From Hemileia vastatrix (taxonomy: Eukaryota > Basidiomycota > Pucciniomycetes > Pucciniales > Zaghouaniaceae): a stretch of 64,000 nucleotides of DNA. This document shows, one piece after another, positions 12,562 to 20,997 of this stretch. Under the pieces are notes generated by a model that searched no databases, was not told where the DNA came from, and worked only from the letters and a program-made list of their open reading frames with translations. Positions within the stretch are counted from its first letter, which is position 1. The number at the start of each line of letters is the position of its first letter. The position numbers were made by a program, and so were the translations under genes. The stretch is from assembly GCA_030280995.1 (NCBI GenBank), contig JASXTE010000008.1:9243712-9307711 (forward strand). Reading direction: 5' to 3'.

Positions 12562-13677
12562 CTAGTATGTCTGATTTATGTAGCCACTAGCCCTAAACAG
12601 CTTCTTCATCAAAGAAGGTGTGAATACCAAATGAACAAATTGATCAATAATTGCCATGTCCTCTTTTCCACCAGTCAATTTTCCATCACGGCGTAAAGCA
12701 CTTTTTAAAACACTAAATCCCTTTTCAATAGGATTAAAGTCAGGAGAGTAAGCAGGTTGATACACCAGCTTACATCCCCTTTCTTCAACAATTTCTGCAA
12801 TACATCCACCATGGTGGAATGCAGCATTATCCATTATCAAGACACTGTTAGGCCCAGGATAAGGGTTCATCATTGGAAGCTTGTGTGAATGAAATAAAAG
12901 CTAATTTTTAGTATATTACCAAATATTAATAATATTTTTTAACAACTTACCAAAATGTTTTGCAAATAATACTCAAAATGAGTGCGACAAACCATTGGCT
13001 CTAGGATAGCTGTTGCCACTAAACCAGACAATGAAACAGCTGGTATAATATTGAAGCGGTGTGTAGCTCGCGCCTGTGGGATTCGTGGAGTACATTGACC
13101 TACAGGTGCCCATGCTGTTGTGCGAGCAACACCTTCTGAGCAGACTCCACACTCATCTTGAATGGAAAAAAACACTTTAAATCTACCAAAAAATATACTT
13201 AAAAATTTTCTCACCAGTAAAGACCAAAAATTTTGGGTCAAAATCAGCCACCAAAGTGATGTATCTGATTCGGGAATGTTTATTTTGATTGGGGTGGACT
13301 TTTCTACATGTTTTTTTAGACATTTTCAAGCGTAATATTAACTCTTGGTGAATTGTGGACTGAGACACTCTAATATTGTAATTTTCGAACAAAGCGTTTT
13401 GCAGTTCCATTTGGTACACAGTAGGATTCTTATTTATCATCTCCAGAATAAATTCGCGTTGTTCCTCATCCAAAGTAAAGGGGCGTCCTTGTCTCATATA
13501 GGTATCAGGATTTGTAATTACAGACTTTGTCTCTTGATATAAAGCCATCCAGCGAGATAAAGAATTCCTATGAATTTGTGAGCCATATTTTTCATTTATA
13601 TCATCCAAGGAATTACCATATAATGCACTCATTACCACATCTACTTTAAAATGAGGGTCATATTTCAAATAAACCAT
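12562..13677 (-). CDS. Tc1-like DDE transposase (three exons, apparently intact)
   Basis: Start at 13677 (MVYLKYDPHFK), chosen because the upstream frame is hydrophobic and unlike Tc1 proteins. Exon 1 is 13677-13215 (donor G|GTGAGA), exon 2 is 13156-12951 (donor GTAAGT), exon 3 is 12879-12562. The joins keep frame and give 328 residues, the usual Tc1 size. The N-terminal third is helix-turn-helix-like (LDDINEKYG, SQSTIHQ). Catalytic residues are Asp in TGDECGV (formed across the first intron), Asp in LIMDNAAFHH, and Glu in SPDFNPIE 35 positions later, i.e. DD34E. It would cut and paste the element by its terminal repeats. Convergent with the passenger gene, with 111 bp between their ends. Confidence 0.88.
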
Positions 13678-14193
13678 TTCGAAACAACAGAGAAGAGAAG
13701 TAAAGAGGATGTTAAGAGTCAAGAGGAGAAGAGGAGAATAATGAGAAGGTTTAAAACAGTAAATAAAAGTAATATTAATGTGCAAAGAAAAAAAAAACTG
13801 TCAAAACCAAAATTCAGATCACAAATAATTTTGTAATATTTTAAGCTTTGACATGAAAAATATGTATTTGGGGAATCACACAATTTATAATTAAAATAAA
13901 CCACTTGCTCAAAACAAATTCTGAGTAAGAGAGCTAGTAAAAACATTTCTAGTAAAATTCTCAATAATTTCACCATCCTTGAGAAAGGGGCAGATAGAGA
14001 ATCTGATCGAGATTAGGCATCTGAGGAGGAAAAAAAAATAAAAAAAATAAAAAACAATTGAGTCAAAAAACCATAAACAAAATAAAGAGAAAAGAAAAGA
14101 AAAAAGAAAACCGGGAGAAGACTTACTTTTGAGGAGGGAGGGGCGAAGACAAAATGGATGTAAATAGGGGCAAGAAAGTGCAAAATGGGTGGG

Positions 14194-14787
14194 GGGATCT
14201 GACTAATAATGACTTCATCATATCTGTTGTTGTCATTGTAGAAAGGTGGTGGAGAAAGGGGCGGATTGAGAATCAGATCGAGATTAGGCATCTGAGGAGA
14301 AAAAAATAAAAAATGAATCAAAATAAAAAAATAAAATAAAAAGAGAAATAAAAACGACTTACATTACTTTAATATAGCAATTGAGAAAAAAAAACCATAA
14401 ATAAAATAAAGAGAAGAGAAAATAAATAAAGAAAAAAGAAAAGAAAAAATTAATGAAATATAAAAACTAAAACCGGGAGAAGACTTACTTTTGAGGAGGG
14501 AGGGGGGAAGACAAAATGGATGTAAATATGGGCGAGAAAGTGCAAAATGGGTGGGGCAATTTCCTGAGAGCCCCCCCCTACCCCACCGACCCAGCTCAGG
14601 GGCTGATCAATCAAGTAATAGAATATACACGAGCAAACCAAGTGTCAACTAGATCCTCATCTAGTGACACTTGCGACAAGCTGGCGACAGACGAATGACA
14701 AGCAGTTGGGACGAAAAAAACTAAAAAAATGCTGGGTAAGTTGGGGTGAATTTTTGATTTCTGCACCAACCTTTTTCGATGTAGCTG
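14194..14787 (-). repeat. Tc1-A right terminal inverted repeat
   Basis: Inverted copy of 10660-11234. Just inside it, 13980-14024 repeats once more the segment around the passenger gene's start codon, suggesting a nested duplication at this end. Confidence 0.85.
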
Positions 14788-14792
14788 TAACA

Positions 14793-15200
14793 GGAACACA
14801 AAAGAATTTTCAACTTCTCCTCCTCAACTCCTGCCCCATTGTATGGATATCAAGATGTCAGTTGACTGTATCTGACTCTTCAATGACAGCTGAGCACATG
14901 TCTCTTGGTTTAGGCATGAAGGATACCATATGGATTTCTCATCTCTTACATGATCTATTCACAGATATACCTCCTATCAAAATATTCTGTGACAGTAAAA
15001 GTGCAGTTGCAAATACCAAAGAAAACCCCAGCAATAAAAAGAGGCGACATATTGACTGAAGCTTTCACATCAACAATGAACAACTTTCCCTCAAAAAAGC
15101 AACAATTACATGGGTCCCTTCAGCATTAATGAGAGCAAATATTCTGACAAAAGTACTGGACCCTACCTCGACTTTCAACAGAAGACAAGATGTTTGTGTT
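14793..15200 (+). pseudogene. copia2 RNase H, right part
   Basis: Continues the copia2 reading interrupted at 5528. After a frameshift the frame reads CPIVWISRCQLTVSDSS, MTAEHMSLGLGM and IKIFCDSKSAVANTKE, matching 'ISWxSKKQ..VxxSSxEAEY' and the RNase H 'CDNxSAI' block, followed by RRHID. A TGA after RRHID ends the frame. This is the C-terminal end of an old polyprotein. Confidence 0.75.
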
Positions 15201-15413
15201 TGGTAAAATAAAATAAAAAAACAATCAAACACCTTTTCTTTTTCACTCTATCTCTTAACTATTTCATTATTTCTTTCTTTCTCCCTTTTATTTTTCCTTT
15301 TATTTTATTTTTCTTCTTTCTTTCTTTCAACCACATCATGGGGCAGAATGCTCTAAAAGGGGGGGATTTCTCATTCTGAAGTAGGTGATAGTTAAATAAC
15401 TAAGTGGGGGGGA

Positions 15414-15566
15414 TGTTATGTACCTAAGAGCTATGTACTTAGTTATTGAACAAAACCTGTGATCACGGCCACAGGAACTCCGGTTCTTTCCGGAGTCCTG
15501 TAGCCTTATCGTGTATCATAGGTAAGTAATAATATTATCGGTTCTTTCCGGAGTCCTGTTATCACA
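15414..15566 (+). repeat. Putative copia2 3' LTR
   Basis: Begins TGTTATG directly after a polypurine tract (AAGTGGGGGGGA) and ends TTATCACA. It contains two copies of TTCTTTCCGGAGTCCTGT. The matching 5' LTR is not in this window, so the right boundary is an estimate. Confidence 0.5.
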
Positions 15567-15785
15567 CCTTTAAGTGCCAAAAATAATTGTTACATTACTG
15601 TTGCGTAATCAATGTGCCATTATTGCGCCCCAAGACGAAGCAAAAATTTATTGCACTGTTACTTTTGATAAGATTTGTGACTTTGGCAAGCATGTGTATT
15701 CCAACAACCATACGATCTTGCTGATACGTGTACTAGGTACAATAATTTTCATGACGTTCATTGTTTTATATGATAGTTGGGCAAT

Positions 15786-15800
15786 TTTATATTTATAAAT
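15786..15800 (+). promoter_or_regulatory. TATA-like box upstream of the 399-codon gene
   Basis: TTTATATTTATAAAT lies 11-25 bp before the first ATG (15811) and 53-67 bp before the second (15853). The spacing favours the second ATG as the real start. 15567-15810 otherwise holds only a 74-codon frame without recognisable features. Confidence 0.35.
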
Positions 15801-15810
15801 CTTATATGGA

Positions 15811-17010
15811 TTGCAAACAGCAGCAGAATCGCTCATCACTCCAAGTTCCTTGATGGCCAAGTTGTTTCTCACACCAAGATTTTACAATATTTCTCTGGGC
15901 GTAAACTTGATTTTGCAATGTGTTTGGTGCATTCCTTATCATGAAACGCCCAAATTAAAGGACTATGAATCTGTTCCTGTGCAGATGAGCAACCCTTTAG
16001 CAAATGATCCTTCTACCAGTGGTGAAAGGTATCGCAAGCAAACTCATGAGTCAATTGAAGGGCAAGAATCATACAATACAGTTAGCCCTGGACACAGACA
16101 GAAAGGACACAATGAAAAGAAGCTCAATCCCCAAGCTGCACCCTACATACCGGCTTATTCGAAAACATTTGCCTCTATTTCATATTCCTCTCCAATGAGC
16201 TTAGTCACTATTACAGATCATAAATTGTTTTCGGGACCTTTTAAGTCTCATGAACACCATTGGATGAACCGGGCTAGTTCTACGAATGGCGAAAGAATAT
16301 CTTACGGAGCCTTTGCTGGGTTCTATCAGCCAGGGTATGTCGCTTTATTGGAACCCGATGAGATTTCAAATAATCATAAACCTAAGTACAATTACATGAC
16401 TCCTCATCCAAAAATACAACCAATTGATGAAGTAGACGAAAGCGAGCTTCTAGAGCCAGACTACGTGTCCTTATATGAGGAAAATTTGGGAAACAACCCA
16501 AGAACTGGCATACTGATTCCCAATAGAAACGGCATTATGAAGGACAGGGGTTACAGTGGAGCGAAGCGTACCTTCGATAATATTGAAAAGGATTTGTGTC
16601 AAATTAGTGATCCCAAGAACGAAGAGGTATTATACTATCGAACGGTAGGCAAAATCAAGTCACTTCTTGTTGACAATCAATTCTATGAGAGAAGTATTCG
16701 TGACGCGTTGAAGTGTAACAATATTGAACCGAAACTTCTAGCCAAACTAAAAAAATTTTCTCGGGATATATTGAGAACTGAAGCATTGTTGCTTAAATTA
16801 CTCACCACATCTTACCTGCATTTCACCGATTACCTTGCTAGTAGGCCAGACCAAGCCTCAAAGCAGTTTTGGATAGGCCAACACAAACATATGGATGACT
16901 GGATAGTTATGCTAAACCGCATTGAGTATGAACACAGAATTCGGAATATACGAGTGAATAAAAAGCGCGAGGGACCTGCGCACGACTTATTACGCGCTAG
17001 CATTCTGTAA
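15811..17010 (+). CDS. Hypothetical protein, possible secreted protein (copy 1)
   Basis: Single-exon frame of 399 codons with no retroelement or transposase motifs. The in-frame ATG at 15853 (residue 15) gives a 385-residue protein starting MAKLFLTPRFYNIS, with a hydrophobic stretch (GVNLILQCVW) before IPYHETPK. That looks like an N-terminal signal peptide, so this start is preferred. The middle is Tyr/Pro/Asn-rich and polar. The C-terminal 130 residues are helical and charged. I do not recognise the family. It sits between a copia2 LTR and a LINE fragment, and an identical protein is encoded at 35986-37185. A fungal secreted effector-like protein is one possibility; an unknown transposon-captured gene is another. 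Confidence 0.6.
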   Translation: MQTAAESLITPSSLMAKLFLTPRFYNISLGVNLILQCVWCIPYHETPKLKDYESVPVQMSNPLANDPSTSGERYRKQTHESIEGQESYNTVSPGHRQKGHNEKKLNPQAAPYIPAYSKTFASISYSSPMSLVTITDHKLFSGPFKSHEHHWMNRASSTNGERISYGAFAGFYQPGYVALLEPDEISNNHKPKYNYMTPHPKIQPIDEVDESELLEPDYVSLYEENLGNNPRTGILIPNRNGIMKDRGYSGAKRTFDNIEKDLCQISDPKNEEVLYYRTVGKIKSLLVDNQFYERSIRDALKCNNIEPKLLAKLKKFSRDILRTEALLLKLLTTSYLHFTDYLASRPDQASKQFWIGQHKHMDDWIVMLNRIEYEHRIRNIRVNKKREGPAHDLLRASIL

Positions 17011-17455
17011 AAAACAATTTACAGTGGACGGAAAGATTTCTCCAACACATTTCTGTTGTTGAGTTAATGACAAAAATAATGTTTGAATCATCTGATAGAT
17101 GTGGATATGGTAAATTAAAGGTCGCAGATTCACAAAGCTTTATCAAACAATCAAGATGATTAAAGTTTTCTATGTCATTTCATTTTTTTAAGCAAGTGAA
17201 TTTTTTATCTTAAAACCTAGTTACGCCAACGATATGAAACTATCTCCATTTTTTATTGTTTTTTTTTAATTTCTCACCATCTCACCCAAAAAGGGGCATG
17301 AAGGAATATATCATGTAGATATAGTTGCATAGAAGGTGAGAGCAAAATAAGGAGAAGACAGGGCAATGAAGAAAGAAATCAGGGGTATAGAAATAAAATT
17401 GGTTATCAAGAAAAAGACAAGTTATTATTGAATCTTTTTGTGTTTATTAAGTAAT
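17011..17455. other. Non-coding DNA between the 399-codon gene and the LINE fragment
   Basis: No frame or motif recognised. The right part may be the 3' untranslated region of the minus-strand LINE fragment, but no poly-A-like terminus was identified. Confidence 0.4.
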
Positions 17456-17613
17456 TCACAATATCAGAGATAATGGGTGAGGGGGAGAGCAGGAAGGAAA
17501 TTTTAAGTGGGACTTTGTGATGAGTAGCGGATTGGATATGTGTGTGTGTATGATATCTATGTGAGCAGAACAAAAGAGCAACAGATGTTCAGGGGTGTCT
17601 TTGCTATTGGAGG
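17456..17613 (-). pseudogene. LINE reverse-transcriptase C-terminal fragment, cut at the duplication edge
   Basis: Same sequence as the 3' part of 37631-37921. Here the zinc-finger part is lost because the shared segment ends at 17613 and runs, after 7 bp, into a gypsy1 LTR fragment. This shows that the right end of copy A, not of copy B, is the broken one. Confidence 0.6.
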
Positions 17614-17620
17614 GCTCCGT

Positions 17621-18229
17621 ACGGACTCCGTACGGGCTCCGGATTGACTCTGGAAGAGCTCTGGAGGGGAAAACTTAGGCACGTGACTAGGAATACTTAA
17701 GCACTTCTCAAACTCGAAATTGAGGGGGGACACATCATACAGCTTAATCTTTAACCACTACAGTCTCATTTTTTATTACTCAACAAATTAAATAAATTGT
17801 AATACCCTTATAACTTTATATTTTATATATAACATTTTAGAAATACTACTCAACAATTTAAATAACACTTCATACAGGGTATCTTTAGAAAGGTCATCCT
17901 CACTGGGACTTGATTATAGCTGTCTCATAAAAATTTAAAATATTATAAAAACATAAAGTCAATCTTTACAGATCTTTCACTGGTACACCTTAATTGTTGT
18001 TATCAGTATTTCTTTTATCAACAGCCACTTTCTTTAAATCTCAATAAGCGTTAATTATTTTAGAGTTTCATTATTTTTATCAATCAGATTCAAGTAGATT
18101 GGTTAGCTTAGTGATTTAGAATTCCCATTTTGTTATTTTTATTGGAAGGACGGGGTTTTCAGCTAAATCCACATATCTCCTCCGGATTCTGCTTACAGCA
18201 AGGCGACTGTAAGAGTTTACCTTACCATA
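17621..18229 (+). repeat. gypsy1 5' LTR, lacking its first 476 bp
   Basis: Matches 30360-30968 at every position but one. The break falls inside a CGG/CCG-rich palindromic cluster. It ends CCTTACCATA, followed by GT and the primer site. TATA-like sequence TTTTATATATAAC lies at about 17820. Confidence 0.9.
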
Positions 18230-18231
18230 GT

Positions 18232-18249
18232 TGGCGCCCAACGTGGGGT
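18232..18249 (+). promoter_or_regulatory. gypsy1 primer-binding site, tRNA-Lys(CUU) type
   Basis: TGGCGCCCAACGTGGGG is complementary to the 3' end of eukaryotic tRNA-Lys(CUU), including its CCA tail. This is the tRNA-Lys1,2 primer type known from several retroviruses. It lies two bases after the LTR. Confidence 0.85.
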
Positions 18250-18300
18250 TCGATTTCTCTAGCTTTCTTTAAAGACTTACTTGGATCAAGAACGTTATTA

Positions 18301-18362
18301 GCCTGCAAGAGGCTTATTTTCTGGAACTCTAATTGGATTTTTGTTATTGGCCTGCAAGAGGC
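18301..18362 (+). repeat. Two leader hairpins of the gypsy stem-loop family
   Basis: Two copies of stem GCCT, loop GCAAG, stem AGGC, at 18301-18313 and 18350-18362, each followed by a T-rich tail. They sit between primer site and gag start, where packaging signals usually lie. Both are conserved in gypsy2 (about 56300-56370). Confidence 0.55.
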
Positions 18363-18405
18363 TTGTTATTTTATCGATTGTTAACGCTTTTCATTACTTA
18401 TTGGG

Positions 18406-20997
18406 ATGTCTTCTTCTGCTGTTGCTTCTGGATCTTCTAACCCTCTTACTCCCTCAGTTAGAATTGTTTCTTGGGATGGCCCAAAGTTTGATGGGGAGGA
18501 GGTTAAATGGTTCATTAGCAGGTATGAAGCTGCTGCTGCTGTTGATGGTGCTTCTCATGTGGATATGGTGAAGCAAGTTAGATTTTTTATTGCCGATAGG
18601 GAGGTGGAAAAAGAGGTTATTGCTATGCAGGCATTCAAGGACAAGGATTGGGTTAAGCTTTCTAAAGCTATGGTTGATAGATGGGGTGTTAGGTTTACTA
18701 TGATGGACCTCAATAAAATTGTTGGAGACTGGCAAGCAAAAGGTGGCGTTTCTTCTATGGCTGACTTCAAAAAGCTCTGTGTTCAGTTTGATGAAGTGGT
18801 GGAATATCTCATACTGGTGGACGAGTTAGTGCATGAGAACCAAGCAAAAGATTTGTTTTGGTCAGCATGCAGCAGGGATATTCGAATGGACGTCTTGAAG
18901 GATCTTTCAAGAAAAGATTTGATGAAGGAACTGCCGGCTCTGGAGGTTATCAAAGAGAACATTCAGGCCCATCTAAAGTTATTGGCGTTGGACAAATATC
19001 AAGAGTCATGCACTCAATATGTTAGCAAGGTTAGCGAAGTTTTGGCCGAAAATAACGATATTATGGTCAAAGCCCAGGAGGCCAAGAAGGCTCAAATGGG
19101 ATTACCAGCTGCTAAAGTTGAGGGTAATGTAGATAATAAGATGGTCGATCACCTGGCCGATTTAACTAAACAATTAAAAATATTTGTTCAAGAAACCCAG
19201 AAGGCCAACAAGGCCCCAATCGCTTCTTTGTTGACGTCGACTTCTTATCAGTCTAGAGGTTATGAACGTCGAAATTATAATGGCAATAACAACGGTAACC
19301 GCTTCCCAGGAAATGGGAGAAATGGTGGGAATGGTGGTAGTAATGGATATAGTGGTGGCTACGATGAGCCAAAGGTGTGCTCCTATTGTAATAGGAGGGG
19401 TCATAGAGCAACAGTTTGTTTTGCTCTTGATAAGGATATGGATGCTGGGCGAGTTTTATTTGATGGTAAAGTTTATAAATTTCCTGATGGTTTGTTCATC
19501 AAGCCCAGTGATGGACAGTCTCCTTCTGATTTGGTCAGAAGAAGTTTAACGGCTGAAAGGAGAGCCAGATTTGAAGAGGTGACGGATGAAGATGTTAATG
19601 CCAAGAGTGGCAAAAATGGTAATGGTAATGGTGGTAAAGCTGACAAGGGCAAGGAGAAAGAGGTCAGTAAAGCCACATTTTCTACTTCTTTTGGTGGTTT
19701 AGAGCTGGCGACGGTTGCCCAGGTGGAGGGCAGCTGTATGGCTGGCGAATACGATGTTAATGCTGCTAGAAGAGCAGCTGCTACTAAGGCGAAAAGTAGC
19801 ATTCAGAGCCAATTGAGGGCTAATCCTGGCAAGGCCAATAACAAAGTGAACCCTTACTCTAAGGACAAGAATTCTAGTGCTCAAACTGCCGCCAACAAAT
19901 TGAACCCTTACTCTAAGGACGAATTATATAAAATGCAGAAGGGGATTGCTGATATGGGGCCCCCTAGTTATGGCAAGTTTGATTTAAATGGTGAGCCTAT
20001 GCCAGAGGATGATTCGGATTCTGAGGAGGACGTACCGTTGGCGTCTCTACCCAGACCAAGTTTTAGCGGTCCCATCCCAATGGAGGGAGTAAGAAGGACT
20101 AGCGATGGATCAGGATTAGTGCAAGAAGCTGGTGACGGAGTTAGGGTTATAGAAAGTGAAGATGTTATAATGGGGGGTGAAGATGGCTCGGTTGGACCTC
20201 AAGAGGTACCCAGGGCCAAGGTTGTTAAATCAAAGGTCCAGTATGAGCGGCCAGTAGTTTCCGGTCAAGCTAATGCGATGGACGCAGTTTTGAATAGGGT
20301 GAATCAACTGCAGATTCCCTTATCTTTGGGGGAGTTATTTACGATTAGTCCGGCGCTTGCTGAAAAGCAAAAGAAGCATTTGACGAGGCGTCGGGTTTCC
20401 ACTGGAGAGGTGGAATATATTTGTGAAAATGTTGAAAAGTTTGGGGAAGATGTAGATACACATTTTTCCGCTCCCCTGGGTTACCTGGTGGTAACTCTAA
20501 ATGGTAAAGAAGTAAAGGCCTTGGTCGATTCAGGGTCTCAAATTAATTTAATTTCATTGGAGCAAGCGACGAGTATAGGCTTGCCAATTAAAAGTGGAAC
20601 TGGGGGAAACCTCAGAGGCATTGGAGGGCATGCAACAGAGCTGATGGGTACAGCTGAGCATGTCAGGTTAGGCATTGGTGGATCTGTTGGTAAGGTTCAC
20701 TTTTATGTGGCCAGAGGAGCAGTCAAAACTGTTCTTGGTGGTCCTTTTTTGATGGATTTTGAGGCCAGGATAGGGTATCAAGCTGGCATGGGGATTAGTT
20801 TGGAGATCACTGGTGAAGATATGCAGAGGTTACATATGCGGTTAGCGCCTCCTGGAGATGAAGGTTGGGAAACACGGCCAGGGATTACTACACTGTGCCA
20901 GTGTTGTGTTTGCACCAAGAAGCGGCATATAAAACGGACGGCTTCTGGTGAATTATGTTTGTTGGAAAGGGATGGATGCCCTCATTTTTTGGGGTAG
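18406..20997 (+). CDS. gypsy1 Gag-protease (863 residues)
   Basis: Structural polyprotein of the retrotransposon. The N-terminal 200 residues are a gag capsid-like helical region. At about residues 320-335 is CSYCNRRGHRATVC, a CX2CX4HX4C RNA-binding knuckle, preceded by an Asn/Gly-rich linker. At about residues 695-725 LVDSGSQINLIS is a retropepsin active site (DSG) with LGGPFLMDF downstream as the second conserved block, so protease is in the gag frame. Cys-rich residues (CQCCVCTKK) lie near the end. The stop overlaps pol by 43 nt. Compared with gypsy2 it lacks six residues near 18935. Confidence 0.92.
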   Translation: MSSSAVASGSSNPLTPSVRIVSWDGPKFDGEEVKWFISRYEAAAAVDGASHVDMVKQVRFFIADREVEKEVIAMQAFKDKDWVKLSKAMVDRWGVRFTMMDLNKIVGDWQAKGGVSSMADFKKLCVQFDEVVEYLILVDELVHENQAKDLFWSACSRDIRMDVLKDLSRKDLMKELPALEVIKENIQAHLKLLALDKYQESCTQYVSKVSEVLAENNDIMVKAQEAKKAQMGLPAAKVEGNVDNKMVDHLADLTKQLKIFVQETQKANKAPIASLLTSTSYQSRGYERRNYNGNNNGNRFPGNGRNGGNGGSNGYSGGYDEPKVCSYCNRRGHRATVCFALDKDMDAGRVLFDGKVYKFPDGLFIKPSDGQSPSDLVRRSLTAERRARFEEVTDEDVNAKSGKNGNGNGGKADKGKEKEVSKATFSTSFGGLELATVAQVEGSCMAGEYDVNAARRAAATKAKSSIQSQLRANPGKANNKVNPYSKDKNSSAQTAANKLNPYSKDELYKMQKGIADMGPPSYGKFDLNGEPMPEDDSDSEEDVPLASLPRPSFSGPIPMEGVRRTSDGSGLVQEAGDGVRVIESEDVIMGGEDGSVGPQEVPRAKVVKSKVQYERPVVSGQANAMDAVLNRVNQLQIPLSLGELFTISPALAEKQKKHLTRRRVSTGEVEYICENVEKFGEDVDTHFSAPLGYLVVTLNGKEVKALVDSGSQINLISLEQATSIGLPIKSGTGGNLRGIGGHATELMGTAEHVRLGIGGSVGKVHFYVARGAVKTVLGGPFLMDFEARIGYQAGMGISLEITGEDMQRLHMRLAPPGDEGWETRPGITTLCQCCVCTKKRHIKRTASGELCLLERDGCPHFLG

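Larger units (their letters stand above)
10660..14787. mobile_element. Tc1-A: 4.1-kb Tc1/mariner element with very long TIRs and a passenger gene
   Basis: The ends read CAGCTACATC inward and are flanked on both sides by TA (10658-10659, 14788-14789), the signature of IS630-Tc1-mariner insertion. Inverted repeats of about 575-594 bp bound two convergent genes: a transposase on the minus strand and a second, unrelated coding unit on the plus strand. Typical Tc1 elements are 1-2 kb with one gene, so this one is unusually large. It inserted into the copia1 5' LTR. A truncated copy lies at 30969-34962. Confidence 0.85.
5529..14792 (-). mobile_element. copia1: degenerate Ty1/copia element, split by Tc1-A
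   Basis: Minus-strand copia element with short LTRs (5529-5648, and 10543-10659 resuming at 14788-14792), about 92% identical by eye. The order gag, zinc knuckle, integrase, RT, RNase H on the minus strand is that of Pseudoviridae-type elements. All reading frames are broken by stops and frameshifts. The flanks GTAAC (5524-5528) and GGAAC (14793-14797) match at four of five bases and probably are the target duplication in copia2. A Tc1-like element later inserted at a TA five bases from the outer end of the 5' LTR. Confidence 0.8.

Noticed and set aside
14013..14321. 102-codon frame repeating the passenger gene N-terminus
   Set aside because: It is the inverted-repeat copy of the first exon region within the right TIR and runs into repeat sequence, so it is not treated as a separate gene.
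15574..15798. 74-codon frame before the 399-codon gene
   Set aside because: No motif and no splice signal linking it to the next gene; it overlaps the likely promoter.
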